From Candidatus Sphingomonas colombiensis (GTDB taxonomy: Bacteria; Pseudomonadota; Alphaproteobacteria; Sphingomonadales; Sphingomonadaceae), in the NCBI GenBank assembly GCA_029202845.1, contig CP119315.1, forward strand, positions 503,501 through 567,500: a stretch of DNA of 64,000 nucleotides. Direction: 5' to 3'. The notes beneath the pieces were generated by a model. The model searched no databases. It had not been told where the DNA came from and was given only the letters and a program-made list of their open reading frames with translations. A program made the translations under genes and the position numbers. The number at the start of each line of letters is the position of its first letter. Positions within the stretch are counted from its first letter, which is position 1. Positions 17,362 to 28,735 of this stretch are shown here, piece by piece.

Positions 17362-17616
17362 TTATTGGTGCGCCGGCTGCGCGCCGGGATGCATGGCCTG
17401 CGCCTGCTTTTGCGCGGCGACATTGGCTTTGTGCTTGTAATAATAATGGCCGGCGGCGCAGCCCGCCATCGCGCCGGCAACAGCATGATGGCCGGCGTAA
17501 TGCCCTGCGACACCACCCGCGACCGCGCCACGGATGCAGCCCTTGGCCAACGCCGGCGATCCGCTGAGCGCCAGCGCGCCGGCGGCCGCAGCAAGCATCA
17601 ACTTCGATTGCTTCAT
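17362..17616 (-). CDS. Small secreted glycine/alanine-rich protein
   Basis: An 84-residue protein with a clear signal peptide (MKQSKLMLAAAAGALALSGS, cleavage after ALA at about residue 24). The mature part has GxxxG-like spacing (GAVAGGVAGHYAGHHAVAG) followed by HYYYKHKAN, as in glycine-zipper periplasmic or membrane-associated proteins. I chose the ATG at 17616 because a strong AGGAGGAAAT precedes it; an in-frame extension to 17817 would not be secreted. Function unknown. It faces purC across the hairpin. Confidence 0.7.
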   Translation of the reverse strand: MKQSKLMLAAAAGALALSGSPALAKGCIRGAVAGGVAGHYAGHHAVAGAMAGCAAGHYYYKHKANVAAQKQAQAMHPGAQPAHQ

Positions 17617-17699
17617 GATTTCCTCCTGAGCGAGTGGGCATCTTCTGCCAGCCGCCGCCTGACACGATCGCGTCCGGCGGATGAAATCGCGGTAATCGT

Positions 17700-18029
17700 T
17701 CAGCCGGCTTTCTTCCCGCCGAAGATACGATCGAGCACCGCATCCGCCACTTCGGTCACCGTATCCACCACGTGCTGGGGATCGATGATGCCCGGATCGC
17801 CCGGCTTTGAGCGGCAAGTCGATGCCTCTGCCTTGACGCGATGCTTCATCGCGGCGGTCGCCGCCGCCGCGGCGGCCATCGTCAGGCCAGAGGCGATGAT
17901 CTCGCGGCCGGCGGCGGAATTCGCCTTGTCGAGCAGCGCCTCACCCGCCTGACGAAGCTCCTTCGGGATCTTCATGCCACCGATCTTCTTGGGAATCCGC
18001 TTGCCCTTCTTGCCGTCCTTCTTCGCCAT
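17700..18029 (-). CDS. Conserved hypothetical protein, Lys-rich N-terminus
   Basis: A 109-residue protein with a highly basic start (MAKKDGKKGKRIPKKIGGMK) and a following helical alanine-rich stretch (GREIIASGLTMAAAAAATAAMK, about residues 41-62). The basic tail could bind nucleic acid or act as a tether; no family is recognised. The ATG at 18029 was preferred over an in-frame start at 18113 because the extra residues are dissimilar in composition. It is divergent from uvrA, which lies 148 bases away, and may share that promoter region. Confidence 0.6.
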   Translation of the reverse strand: MAKKDGKKGKRIPKKIGGMKIPKELRQAGEALLDKANSAAGREIIASGLTMAAAAAATAAMKHRVKAEASTCRSKPGDPGIIDPQHVVDTVTEVADAVLDRIFGGKKAG

Positions 18030-18155
18030 CGTTCGATCCTGCGCCGACCTACTGTACCAGTGATATAAGACACATCGGGCAATCCGCCAGTCCTGCCGTG
18101 CGCCTTGCCGCATTTGATCGCCGCCCCCATCTTCGCGGGGCTAGAAAGCTGCCCG

Positions 18156-18170
18156 GAACAGAAGTAGAAC
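18156..18170 (+). promoter_or_regulatory. LexA (SOS) box upstream of uvrA
   Basis: GAACAGAAGTAGAAC is an exact GAAC-N7-GAAC, the direct-repeat form of LexA operator known in alphaproteobacteria (GTTC-N7-GTTC on the other strand). It ends seven bases before the uvrA start codon, so bound LexA would block initiation. This predicts DNA-damage induction. Confidence 0.82.
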
Positions 18171-18177
18171 CCTCTTC

Positions 18178-21099
<2,922 letters not shown>

Positions 21100-21120
21100 C
21101 GCGCGCTCTGCCCGGCGGCG

Positions 21121-22152
21121 CTATTCCGCATGAACCGACGCGCCTTCGCCTTTCGACAGGGCGATCGCGCCGTTCGGCATCGGCACCGCCGTGATCGCGA
21201 AACTGCTCTTCAGCGCCTCGACGAACTCCCGGCTTTCACGAATGCCGAAACGCCCCGATACGACCAACGAACCGATACGCGGATCAGCCACCACGATCGG
21301 CTGATCGCGATAACGGTTGAACTCCGCGACCGCGTCCTCGATCGTCTCGTCGTTCAGTTCGATGAAGCCGTCCTGCCACGCGGTGCGCCGGCGGATCAGT
21401 GCTTCGCCGGGATTCGCGGTGGCGAGCAAGCCAGGGCGGATCAACGTCGTTTCGCCCGCGCCGACGCGGATCGTATCCCCCGCGCTATCGCTCACCGCGA
21501 CGAGCCCGCTGGTCACCGTAAGTTCGATCCGGTCTTCGCGCCTGCGGATGTTGAAGCTGGTGCCGATCACCTGCACCCGTGCCTCACCGAGATCGACGAT
21601 GAACGGCCGTTGCCGATCGCGCGCCACATCGAACAGCGCCTCACCCTCGATCATGCGGACGACGCGCCGCGAGCCGCCGAGGCTGACGTCGAGCGTGGTC
21701 GCGCTGTTGAGCCGGATCGACGAGCCGTCCGCCAACCGGGTCAGTCGCTGCTGCCCATGCACCGTGGCGAAACGATCCCCACCAGAAAGCAACAGCCGCC
21801 CCAGCCCCGCCGCGCCCACCGCCGATGCGGCAAGCAACCCGATCGTCGCCGAACGCCGCGTGATGTGACGCTGGATGAGCGGGAGCGACGGCGAGACGAT
21901 CACCGCAGGAGCGGCGAGTTCGCCTTGATTTTCATCGTCCGGTGCGTCGCCACGCAACCTGATGTGACGCGCGGCTTCCCATGCCGCTTCGGCCTGCGCG
22001 AAGGCGACGGCATGACGCGGATCGGCGTCTATCCAGGCATTGGCCGCCCGACGCACAAGATCATCATCCGCCGAATCAAGGCGAACGACCCATGTCGCTG
22101 CCTCGGCGCGGATCGCCTTCCGTTCGTTCGCCTTCTCCAGGCCGCTGGACAA
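21121..22152 (-). CDS. FecR-like anti-sigma factor / sensor
   Basis: A 343-residue FecR-family protein. The N-terminal DUF4880-type domain (WVVRLDSADDDLVRRAANAWIDADPRH) would bind the sigma factor in the cytoplasm. One transmembrane helix (about residues 103-124, SATIGLLAASAVGAAGLGRLLL) is followed by the periplasmic FecR domain (DGSSIRLNSATTLDVSL, GEALFDVARDRQRPF, VIGTSFNIRRRED) and a C-terminal DUF4974-like region (ELNDETIEDAVAEFNRY). It relays occupation of the adjacent receptor to the sigma factor. Its 5' end overlaps the sigma gene by 77 bases, so the two are co-translated. Confidence 0.9.
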   Translation of the reverse strand: MSSGLEKANERKAIRAEAATWVVRLDSADDDLVRRAANAWIDADPRHAVAFAQAEAAWEAARHIRLRGDAPDDENQGELAAPAVIVSPSLPLIQRHITRRSATIGLLAASAVGAAGLGRLLLSGGDRFATVHGQQRLTRLADGSSIRLNSATTLDVSLGGSRRVVRMIEGEALFDVARDRQRPFIVDLGEARVQVIGTSFNIRRREDRIELTVTSGLVAVSDSAGDTIRVGAGETTLIRPGLLATANPGEALIRRRTAWQDGFIELNDETIEDAVAEFNRYRDQPIVVADPRIGSLVVSGRFGIRESREFVEALKSSFAITAVPMPNGAIALSKGEGASVHAE

Positions 22153-22609
22153 CGCCTTGATCCTCCTGCTCCGCCCGCGCTTTCATCACGCGCGCCAGAG
22201 CCTTCGCCAGATGCTTCTCCACCGTTGAGACGGAGATACCCATGATTTCCGCCACCTCGCCCACCGAATGACCTTGCACCCGGCGCAGCAGAAAAGCGCG
22301 GCGCGGCTGGGGTGAAAGGTTTTCGATCACGCGTTCGAGATGGCGCAACGCATCGCGCGCGTCGAACATTTCGTCATAGGAAATGCTGCGCTGAAGCACC
22401 TCCAGATCGGCGACATAATCGATCGAGACGATGATCTCCCGCCGCTGCCGGTCGATCAGGATGTTGTGCGCGGTCCGCGTCATGAACGCGAGTCCGTGAC
22501 GAATTTCGCGCCAGCCGGCATAAGCATAGGTGCGCGTCAGCACCTCCGCGACCAGATCGTCCAGATCATCCGCATCACGGACCAGCCGTCGTAGCCGCCG
22601 CAACAGCAC
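22076..22609 (-). CDS. ECF sigma factor, FecI-like
   Basis: An RNA polymerase ECF sigma factor, at least 177 residues from GTG 22609. Region 2 is DADDLDDLVAEVLTRTYAYAGWREI and region 4 LSPQPRRAFLLRRVQGHSVGEVAEIMGISVSTVEKHLAKALARVM. The in-frame sequence upstream of the GTG keeps reading as LHWFKTVILPFQP, which looks like the true start of region 2, yet no ATG, GTG or TTG lies in that frame back to a TGA near 22795. A non-canonical start may therefore be used. It is divergent from the STN receptor, its expected target. Confidence 0.87.
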   Translation of the reverse strand: MLLRRLRRLVRDADDLDDLVAEVLTRTYAYAGWREIRHGLAFMTRTAHNILIDRQRREIIVSIDYVADLEVLQRSISYDEMFDARDALRHLERVIENLSPQPRRAFLLRRVQGHSVGEVAEIMGISVSTVEKHLAKALARVMKARAEQEDQGVVQRPGEGERTEGDPRRGSDMGRSP

Positions 22610-22862
22610 AGGCTGAAACGGCAGGATAACGGTCTTGAACCAATGCAGCCTGTCGTCCCGGTCGATCAGTGCTTGCCCCCCGATGCTTTCGCGAGCGTGT
22701 CCCGCGCGCTTTTTCCCCTGGGCGATATGAAACTCCGCCGGGGCCGCTCTGTCGAGACCGAAAATTGCAAAAAATTTCCGTGATCAAGGTGGGGGTTATG
22801 CGACGCCTGCCCGTCAAGTGATTCAGTAAGGCCGGAAAACCGGCAATTGAGGGGGACGACAA

Positions 22863-25800
22863 ATGATCTTCGGGATGGGGCGAATCGCGCTTGTCGCGCA
22901 GGCGAGCAGCGCGGCATTGGCGGTCGCGGCGTTGTCGCAGCCGGCAATGGCCCAGACGCAGACCATGCGGTTCGATATTCCGGCGCAACCGCTTGGCGAG
23001 GCGCTGCAGGCATTTTCCAAACAGTCCGGCTATCGCCTCCTGTTCCCCTCCGCGAACGTCGCGAGCCGCCGCGCACCTGCGGTGGTCGGCAGTTATGCGG
23101 CCGAAAACGCGCTCGCTAGGATTCTCGATGGTTCGCCGCTGCGCGTCGCCTCGATCAACGGCCGGGTCGTCGCGCTGACGGTTCGTGAAGCCGCCGGCAA
23201 CACGCCGCACCGCATCGCGACCCCGGTGAATTTCGCGCCTTCGGCGCAGGTCACGCCAGAACAGGGCGCGGGCGCGGCACCAGCTCCAGCCGCTCAAGAC
23301 ATCGACCAGACTCCACCAGCGGAGGTCGTGGTCGTCGGCTCGCAGATCAAAGGCGCGAAGGTCAATGACGCGCTGCCCGTCACGCTGATCGGCCAACGCG
23401 AGATTCAGGATACCGGCGCGGTTTCCGGCGACGAACTGTTCCGCTCGGTCCCGCAATTCGGCGACGTGACGTTCAACAGCGCCTATCTGCCACAGAGCAG
23501 CAACGCCGCACGCGGCGACATCGGCTCGGTCAATCTGCGCAACCTCGGCATCGGCAATACGCTGGTGCTGCTCAACGGCCGCCGCGTGGTCAATCACCCG
23601 ACCAGCCAGGCGAACGACCAGCTGGTGCCGGTGCTGACCTACAACACCAACGCGATTCCCGTGAACGGGCTGGAACGGCTCGAGGTGCTGCGCGACGGTG
23701 CCGCCGCAATCTATGGCGCGGATGCGGTGGCGGGCGTGGTGAACACGATCCTCAAGACCAACTACAATGGCGGCGATTTCTCGGTGCAATATGGCGGGGC
23801 CGAAGGCACGCGCCTGCGCGAACTTAACGTCAGCGGCGTGGTCGGCACCAATTTCGCGGGCGGCAGAGGCAATATCACGCTGTTCGGCGCCTATGATCGC
23901 GGCACCGGGCTGATGTCCACCGAGCAATATTTCACCGCCTCGTCGGACCGGCGCGGGCTATTCGCGAACACCCGCTTCGCGGGCAAGTCCACCCTCGACG
24001 GGCGCAGCACCGCGACACCATGGCTCGGCGCCAGCGTCATCACGCCAACCGGGTTCGGCGCGGTCAAGGCCAACGGCACCTCCGTCACCACCGCCGCCGG
24101 CGCGTTCCAGATCCAGCCATCGAGCCTAAGCGGCTGCAACACCTCGCTCGGCAACGGCTTGTGCGTAACGAGCGGCGCGCTGAACACCGCGCTCAAGGAA
24201 GATGCCGCTGCCGAGGGCACGTCAATCATCCCGCGGCTCAATCGCGTCAATCTGTTCCTGACCGGCCATTACGATTTCGACGATGTGACCGCTTTCTGGG
24301 AAGCGGGTTATTATCGCGCCAAGACCCACGCGCAACAGAACCCGATCTCGACGCTCAGCTCGATCCCGATCACGGTGCCGGCCAGCAATTACTGGAATCC
24401 GTTCGGCCCGGTCACCTTCGCGGACGGCTCGGCCAATCCGAACCGCATTCCGGGGCTGAACACCCCGGCCGCCGGCCTGCCGGTCCGGATCGCCAGCTAT
24501 TCCTTCACCGATTTCGGGCCCATCAATGTCGATGTGACGAACAAGCAATTCCGGCTGCTGTTCGGCCTGCGTGGTGAATGGCATGGCTTCAACTGGGAAA
24601 CCGCCGGCAGCTATTCGGAAGCGACCGTCCGCGACGTGAGCGACAACATCTCGCGCACCAAGCTGGCGCAGATTCTCGCGCTGTCGACGCCCGCGGCCTA
24701 TAATCCGTTCAACGGCGGCTCGCTTACTACTCCTTCCGTCGGGGATGGCACGCCAAGCAATGCGACCAGCATCAACGCCGCGCGTGAATCGCTCGTCCGT
24801 TTCGACAAATCGACGCTCGCCACCTATGATTTCCGTCTGTCGAAAAAGGATCTCATCACGCTGCCGGGCGGCGATGTCGGCTTCGCATCCGGCATCGAGG
24901 CACGGCGCGAAACCCAGCTTGATGCGCGCGATCCGCGTATCAACGGCGAAATCACCTACACCGATCCGCTGACCGGCGTGGTGGCGAGCGACTTTGCCAA
25001 CCTCAGCATGAACCCGAGCACGCATGGCACGCGGATGGTCTTTTCCGCTTACGGCGAACTTGCCGTGCCGGTTGTATCGCCGGAGCTGGAAATCCCGCTG
25101 GTCCGCAGCCTGAACTTCCAGTTCGCCGGCCGCTATGAGAATTACAGCGATTTCGGCGATATCGCGGTGCCGAAAGTCGCGGGTTCATGGGATGTGGTGA
25201 AAGGCATCCGGCTGCGCGGCTCATGGGCCAAATCATTCCGCGCCCCGAACCTGGAACAGGTCAACGCGCAGATCATCACCCGCACCAACACGCGCACCGA
25301 TTATATTTTCTGCCAGGCGGATTTGCTCAAGGGCGCTATCGCAAGCTTCGCGGATTGTGCCAATTCGCCCGTCCCGGGTGCCAAGCGCCGGCTATCGGTG
25401 ACGGCGCAGCGCTCGGGCAACCCCGATCTCGACCCAGAGCGCGCCAACACCTGGTCGATCGGCGCGGTGATCGAACCGCCGATCCCCGATCGCTTCGGCC
25501 ACCTGACCCTCACCGCCGATTACTGGCGCGTGAAGCAGACCGGGCTGATCGGCATCTTCGGCGAGGGCAACGCCCTGATCCTCGATTATCTGCTCCGTCA
25601 ATCGGGGCAGACCAATCCCAATGTGGTCCGCGCCGCCCCGACGGCGGACGACATCGCCGCCTTCAACGGCACCGGCCTCGCCCCGGCCGGGCAGGTGCTA
25701 TACGTCAAGGACAAGTACGTGAATCTGCTGCCGCAAACGGTGCGCGGGCTCGATCTCAATGCAATCTATTCGGTGCGCGATACCGGGATCGGCGATTTCA

Positions 25801-26264
25801 ACATTTCGGTGAACGTCTCCCACCTGATCCAATTCTATCAGGATCCGTCGCCGGGGATCGCCGAATTGCTCGCCGCGCGCGCAGCGGGAAAGATCAATAA
25901 GGACACCGTCATCACCGGCGGTGGCAGCCTGCTGCGGCAGAATTCACGGCCGTCGTGGAAATGGTCGGCCTCGTTCAACTGGTCGCTGGAGAATGTGTCG
26001 ATCGGCGCCTTCACGCAATATATCGGCAGCGTGGAGGATACGAGCATCGATGCCGCCGCCGCCCCTTGGGTGGTCGACGGGCAGCTTACCGGCAATCTGT
26101 ATGCCGAATATCGCCTGCCGGGCGCGATGAAGGGCGCCAGCATCCGGCTCGGCGTGCGCAACTTCACCAACGAGGCGCCGTCGCTGTCGGCGAATGGCTA
26201 TCTCGGCACGCTCTACACCCCGATGGGCCGCTATTGGTACGCCAACATGCGGTATCGCTTCTGA
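22863..26264 (+). CDS. TonB-dependent receptor with N-terminal STN signalling domain
   Basis: A 1133-residue outer-membrane receptor. After a signal peptide (cleavage near MAQ at about residue 31) the STN domain (FDIPAQPLGEALQAFSKQSGYRLLF, about residues 37-105) can talk to the periplasmic part of FecR. A Pro/Ala linker leads to the plug (VVVGSQIKGAKVNDALPVTLIG, LRNLGIGNTLVLLNGRRV, AIYGADAVAGVVNTILK) and the long beta-barrel, ending GRYWYANMRYRF with a terminal Phe. Three preceding Gs (GGGGGACGACAA) form the ribosome site. A small GCCGG-AAAA-CCGGC hairpin lies in the leader at 22831-22844. It is coupled to the downstream metalloprotease by TGATG. Confidence 0.93.
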   Translation: MIFGMGRIALVAQASSAALAVAALSQPAMAQTQTMRFDIPAQPLGEALQAFSKQSGYRLLFPSANVASRRAPAVVGSYAAENALARILDGSPLRVASINGRVVALTVREAAGNTPHRIATPVNFAPSAQVTPEQGAGAAPAPAAQDIDQTPPAEVVVVGSQIKGAKVNDALPVTLIGQREIQDTGAVSGDELFRSVPQFGDVTFNSAYLPQSSNAARGDIGSVNLRNLGIGNTLVLLNGRRVVNHPTSQANDQLVPVLTYNTNAIPVNGLERLEVLRDGAAAIYGADAVAGVVNTILKTNYNGGDFSVQYGGAEGTRLRELNVSGVVGTNFAGGRGNITLFGAYDRGTGLMSTEQYFTASSDRRGLFANTRFAGKSTLDGRSTATPWLGASVITPTGFGAVKANGTSVTTAAGAFQIQPSSLSGCNTSLGNGLCVTSGALNTALKEDAAAEGTSIIPRLNRVNLFLTGHYDFDDVTAFWEAGYYRAKTHAQQNPISTLSSIPITVPASNYWNPFGPVTFADGSANPNRIPGLNTPAAGLPVRIASYSFTDFGPINVDVTNKQFRLLFGLRGEWHGFNWETAGSYSEATVRDVSDNISRTKLAQILALSTPAAYNPFNGGSLTTPSVGDGTPSNATSINAARESLVRFDKSTLATYDFRLSKKDLITLPGGDVGFASGIEARRETQLDARDPRINGEITYTDPLTGVVASDFANLSMNPSTHGTRMVFSAYGELAVPVVSPELEIPLVRSLNFQFAGRYENYSDFGDIAVPKVAGSWDVVKGIRLRGSWAKSFRAPNLEQVNAQIITRTNTRTDYIFCQADLLKGAIASFADCANSPVPGAKRRLSVTAQRSGNPDLDPERANTWSIGAVIEPPIPDRFGHLTLTADYWRVKQTGLIGIFGEGNALILDYLLRQSGQTNPNVVRAAPTADDIAAFNGTGLAPAGQVLYVKDKYVNLLPQTVRGLDLNAIYSVRDTGIGDFNISVNVSHLIQFYQDPSPGIAELLAARAAGKINKDTVITGGGSLLRQNSRPSWKWSASFNWSLENVSIGAFTQYIGSVEDTSIDAAAAPWVVDGQLTGNLYAEYRLPGAMKGASIRLGVRNFTNEAPSLSANGYLGTLYTPMGRYWYANMRYRF

Positions 26265-28735
26265 TGATGCGGAGCTGGATTCGGGGGCTCCTGCTCCTGT
26301 CCGCCGCGCTGCCGCCCGTCCCCGCTTTGGCGCGGACGGGCGAAGCGCCGTTGTTCACGGTCACGCCGGATAAAGCCAACGCGCGGGTCACGATCCGCCT
26401 TCCCGCCGCTGACGCGGAGGGAGTGCTCGGGCGTTTCCTGTACACCCCTTCGATCGCGAGCGGGCTCGGCGCGCCCGATCTCGCCGCCGATCGTGCCGGG
26501 TTGGGGCAGACGCAGATCATCGTGTTCCGTCGCGTCGGCAAGCGCGTGCTGGCGATGTTCGAGAACAACCGCTTCCGCGCGCTGTCCGGCGATGCGGGGG
26601 AGGAACGCGCGGTGCGCGCTTCCTTCGCGCCCTCCATCGTGTGGGCGGGCGAGGCGAGCGATATGCCGGATGGATCGGTGTCGGTCGATCTTTCCGGTTT
26701 CCTGTTGCGCGACGTGATGAACCTCGCCGGGCGGCTGAAACAGGGCAAGGCCGGCGCGTATAAACTCGCGCCGACGCTGAGCTATGTCGACACCGCCGAA
26801 AGCGTCGCCTTCCCCGACAATGTCGAATTCCAGTCGGTCCTGACCTTCGAATCGGACGAGCCGGGCGCGATCGTCAACCGCATCGTGCCCGACGCGAAAT
26901 CGGTGACCTTCGCGATCCACCATAGTTTCGTCCGCCTGCCCGACGCGAATTTCCATCCGCGCGCACATGATCCGCGCACCGGCACCTCCGCGCAGGTGAT
27001 CCGCAACGATTATGCCGCACCGCTCGACCAGCCGATCGTATCGCGATTGGTGCGCCGCTTCCGGCTGGAGAAGACCGATCCGCACGCCGCACGCAGCCGC
27101 GTGGTCAAGCCGATCGTCTTCTATGTCGATCGCGCCGCGCCGGAGGCGATCCGCACCGCGCTGACCGAGGGTGCGCGCTGGTGGGCACAGGCGTTCGACG
27201 CTGCGGGCTATATCGACGCGTTCCGGGTCGAGACCTTGCCCGAAAACGTCAATCCGATGGACGTGCGCTACAACGTCATCGCCTGGGTGCACCGCGCGAC
27301 GCGCGGCTGGTCGACAGGCACGACCGTGGTCGATCCACGCACGGGAGAGATCGTGCGCGGCGTCGTCCAGCTCGGCTCGCTGCGCGCATGGCAGGATCGG
27401 CTGATCTTCGATGGGCTGATCGGCGCGTCTCGCGAGGGCAGCGGTGGCTCGGACGATCCGATCATGCTGGTCCGCGCCCGCCTGCGCCAGCTGGCGGTGC
27501 ATGAGGTCGGCCACGCGATCGGCCTCGCGCACAATTTCGCCGGCAGCACCTATGCCGGACGCGCCTCGGTCATGGACTATCCCGCGCCGCTGATCAGCGT
27601 GAAGGGCGATAAGCTCGATTTCTCCAACGCTTATGCCACCAGCGTCGGCGCATGGGATAAGTTCGCGATCCAATGGCTGTATGGCGCCGCACCACGCGGC
27701 GCGAACGAGGCGGCATGGCTCGATGCCCTCGCCCGCAAGGCGCAGGCGGACGGTTATCGCAACGTCACCGACGGAGACACGCGCGGCGTGGGCGACGCCC
27801 AGCCCTATGGCAATATGTGGGACAATGGCCCCGACGCTGTTGCGGAACTCGCCAACGTGCTCGCGGTGCGCCGCATCGCACTGTCGCGCTTCGGCCCCGA
27901 TAATTTGCCCGAGGGATCGCCGGCAGCCGACCTGCGGCGGATGATCGTGCCGATCTATCTCTATCACCGCTATCAGGTGACGGCGGTGTCGAAACTGATC
28001 GCCGGGGTGGATTACGGCTATGCCGTGGCGGGCGACGGGCACGATCGCGCGACGATCGTCCCCGCGGCCCGGCAGCGCGAGGCACTGGCCGCGCTGATCG
28101 GCACGCTCGATCCAAAATTGCTCGATCTGCCCGACACGCTGCTTGCGCAGCTTTCGTCGATTCAGCCCGGCACGCCCGATCCGCAATATCAGATGGAGCT
28201 GTTCCCATCGAACACAGCCGCCACCTTCGACCTGCCCAGCGCGGCGGAAACGGCGGCGGATCAAACGCTGGAGGCGCTGCTCGCACCGGAGCGGCTCAAC
28301 CGGCTGATCGAACAGGCGCGGGTCGATCCGGGGCAATTGTCGCTCGGCGAGATGCTCGACAAGCTTTCCGCCGCGCTGGTCCCCGCCGCACGCGGGCGCG
28401 AAGGCGAGCTGCGCCGTCGCATCCGCGCGCGCTATGCGGTGCGGCTGGCGACGGTGATGCAGGACAAGCAGCTTTCCGCCACCGCGCTCGGCGTAGTGCG
28501 TGGCGCGGCGACCCGCTTCGGCGAAAAGCTGCGCAGTTGCACGGGTGACTCGACCGAAACCGATGCCTGCGCCTATCTCGCCGCGATGCTCACCGGCCCC
28601 GCCGCGCAACTCCGCGCGCTTGCTGAGCCGGTGGCGAAATCGCCGGAAATCCCGCCCGGCGCACCGATCGGGGACGACGGCATCTGGGAAGACGACTGGC
28701 TGACCGGGCCGATCACGACAAGGACGTTCCAATGA
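26264..28735 (+). CDS. Secreted zinc-dependent metalloprotease (DUF5117/DUF4953-like)
   Basis: An 823-residue exported protein (signal peptide MMRSWIRGLLLLSAALPPVPALA). The metzincin-type zinc motif HEVGHAIGLAHNF is at residues 413-425 (ligands H413, H417, H423, catalytic E414), and the Met-turn SVMDYP has M437. Long flanking regions match the DUF5117 (N-terminal) and DUF4953 style. Such proteins are annotated as zinc-dependent metalloproteases, but few have been characterised. Its start overlaps the receptor stop (TGATG; ATG at 26264, alternative 26267), and its end overlaps the amidohydrolase (ATGA). It would act in the periplasm on material brought in by the receptor. Confidence 0.88.
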   Translation: MMRSWIRGLLLLSAALPPVPALARTGEAPLFTVTPDKANARVTIRLPAADAEGVLGRFLYTPSIASGLGAPDLAADRAGLGQTQIIVFRRVGKRVLAMFENNRFRALSGDAGEERAVRASFAPSIVWAGEASDMPDGSVSVDLSGFLLRDVMNLAGRLKQGKAGAYKLAPTLSYVDTAESVAFPDNVEFQSVLTFESDEPGAIVNRIVPDAKSVTFAIHHSFVRLPDANFHPRAHDPRTGTSAQVIRNDYAAPLDQPIVSRLVRRFRLEKTDPHAARSRVVKPIVFYVDRAAPEAIRTALTEGARWWAQAFDAAGYIDAFRVETLPENVNPMDVRYNVIAWVHRATRGWSTGTTVVDPRTGEIVRGVVQLGSLRAWQDRLIFDGLIGASREGSGGSDDPIMLVRARLRQLAVHEVGHAIGLAHNFAGSTYAGRASVMDYPAPLISVKGDKLDFSNAYATSVGAWDKFAIQWLYGAAPRGANEAAWLDALARKAQADGYRNVTDGDTRGVGDAQPYGNMWDNGPDAVAELANVLAVRRIALSRFGPDNLPEGSPAADLRRMIVPIYLYHRYQVTAVSKLIAGVDYGYAVAGDGHDRATIVPAARQREALAALIGTLDPKLLDLPDTLLAQLSSIQPGTPDPQYQMELFPSNTAATFDLPSAAETAADQTLEALLAPERLNRLIEQARVDPGQLSLGEMLDKLSAALVPAARGREGELRRRIRARYAVRLATVMQDKQLSATALGVVRGAATRFGEKLRSCTGDSTETDACAYLAAMLTGPAAQLRALAEPVAKSPEIPPGAPIGDDGIWEDDWLTGPITTRTFQ

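Noticed and set aside
22575..23927. 450-codon minus-strand frame opposite the STN receptor
   Set aside because: It is in the shadow of the receptor and ends inside the sigma gene in another frame; no conserved features.
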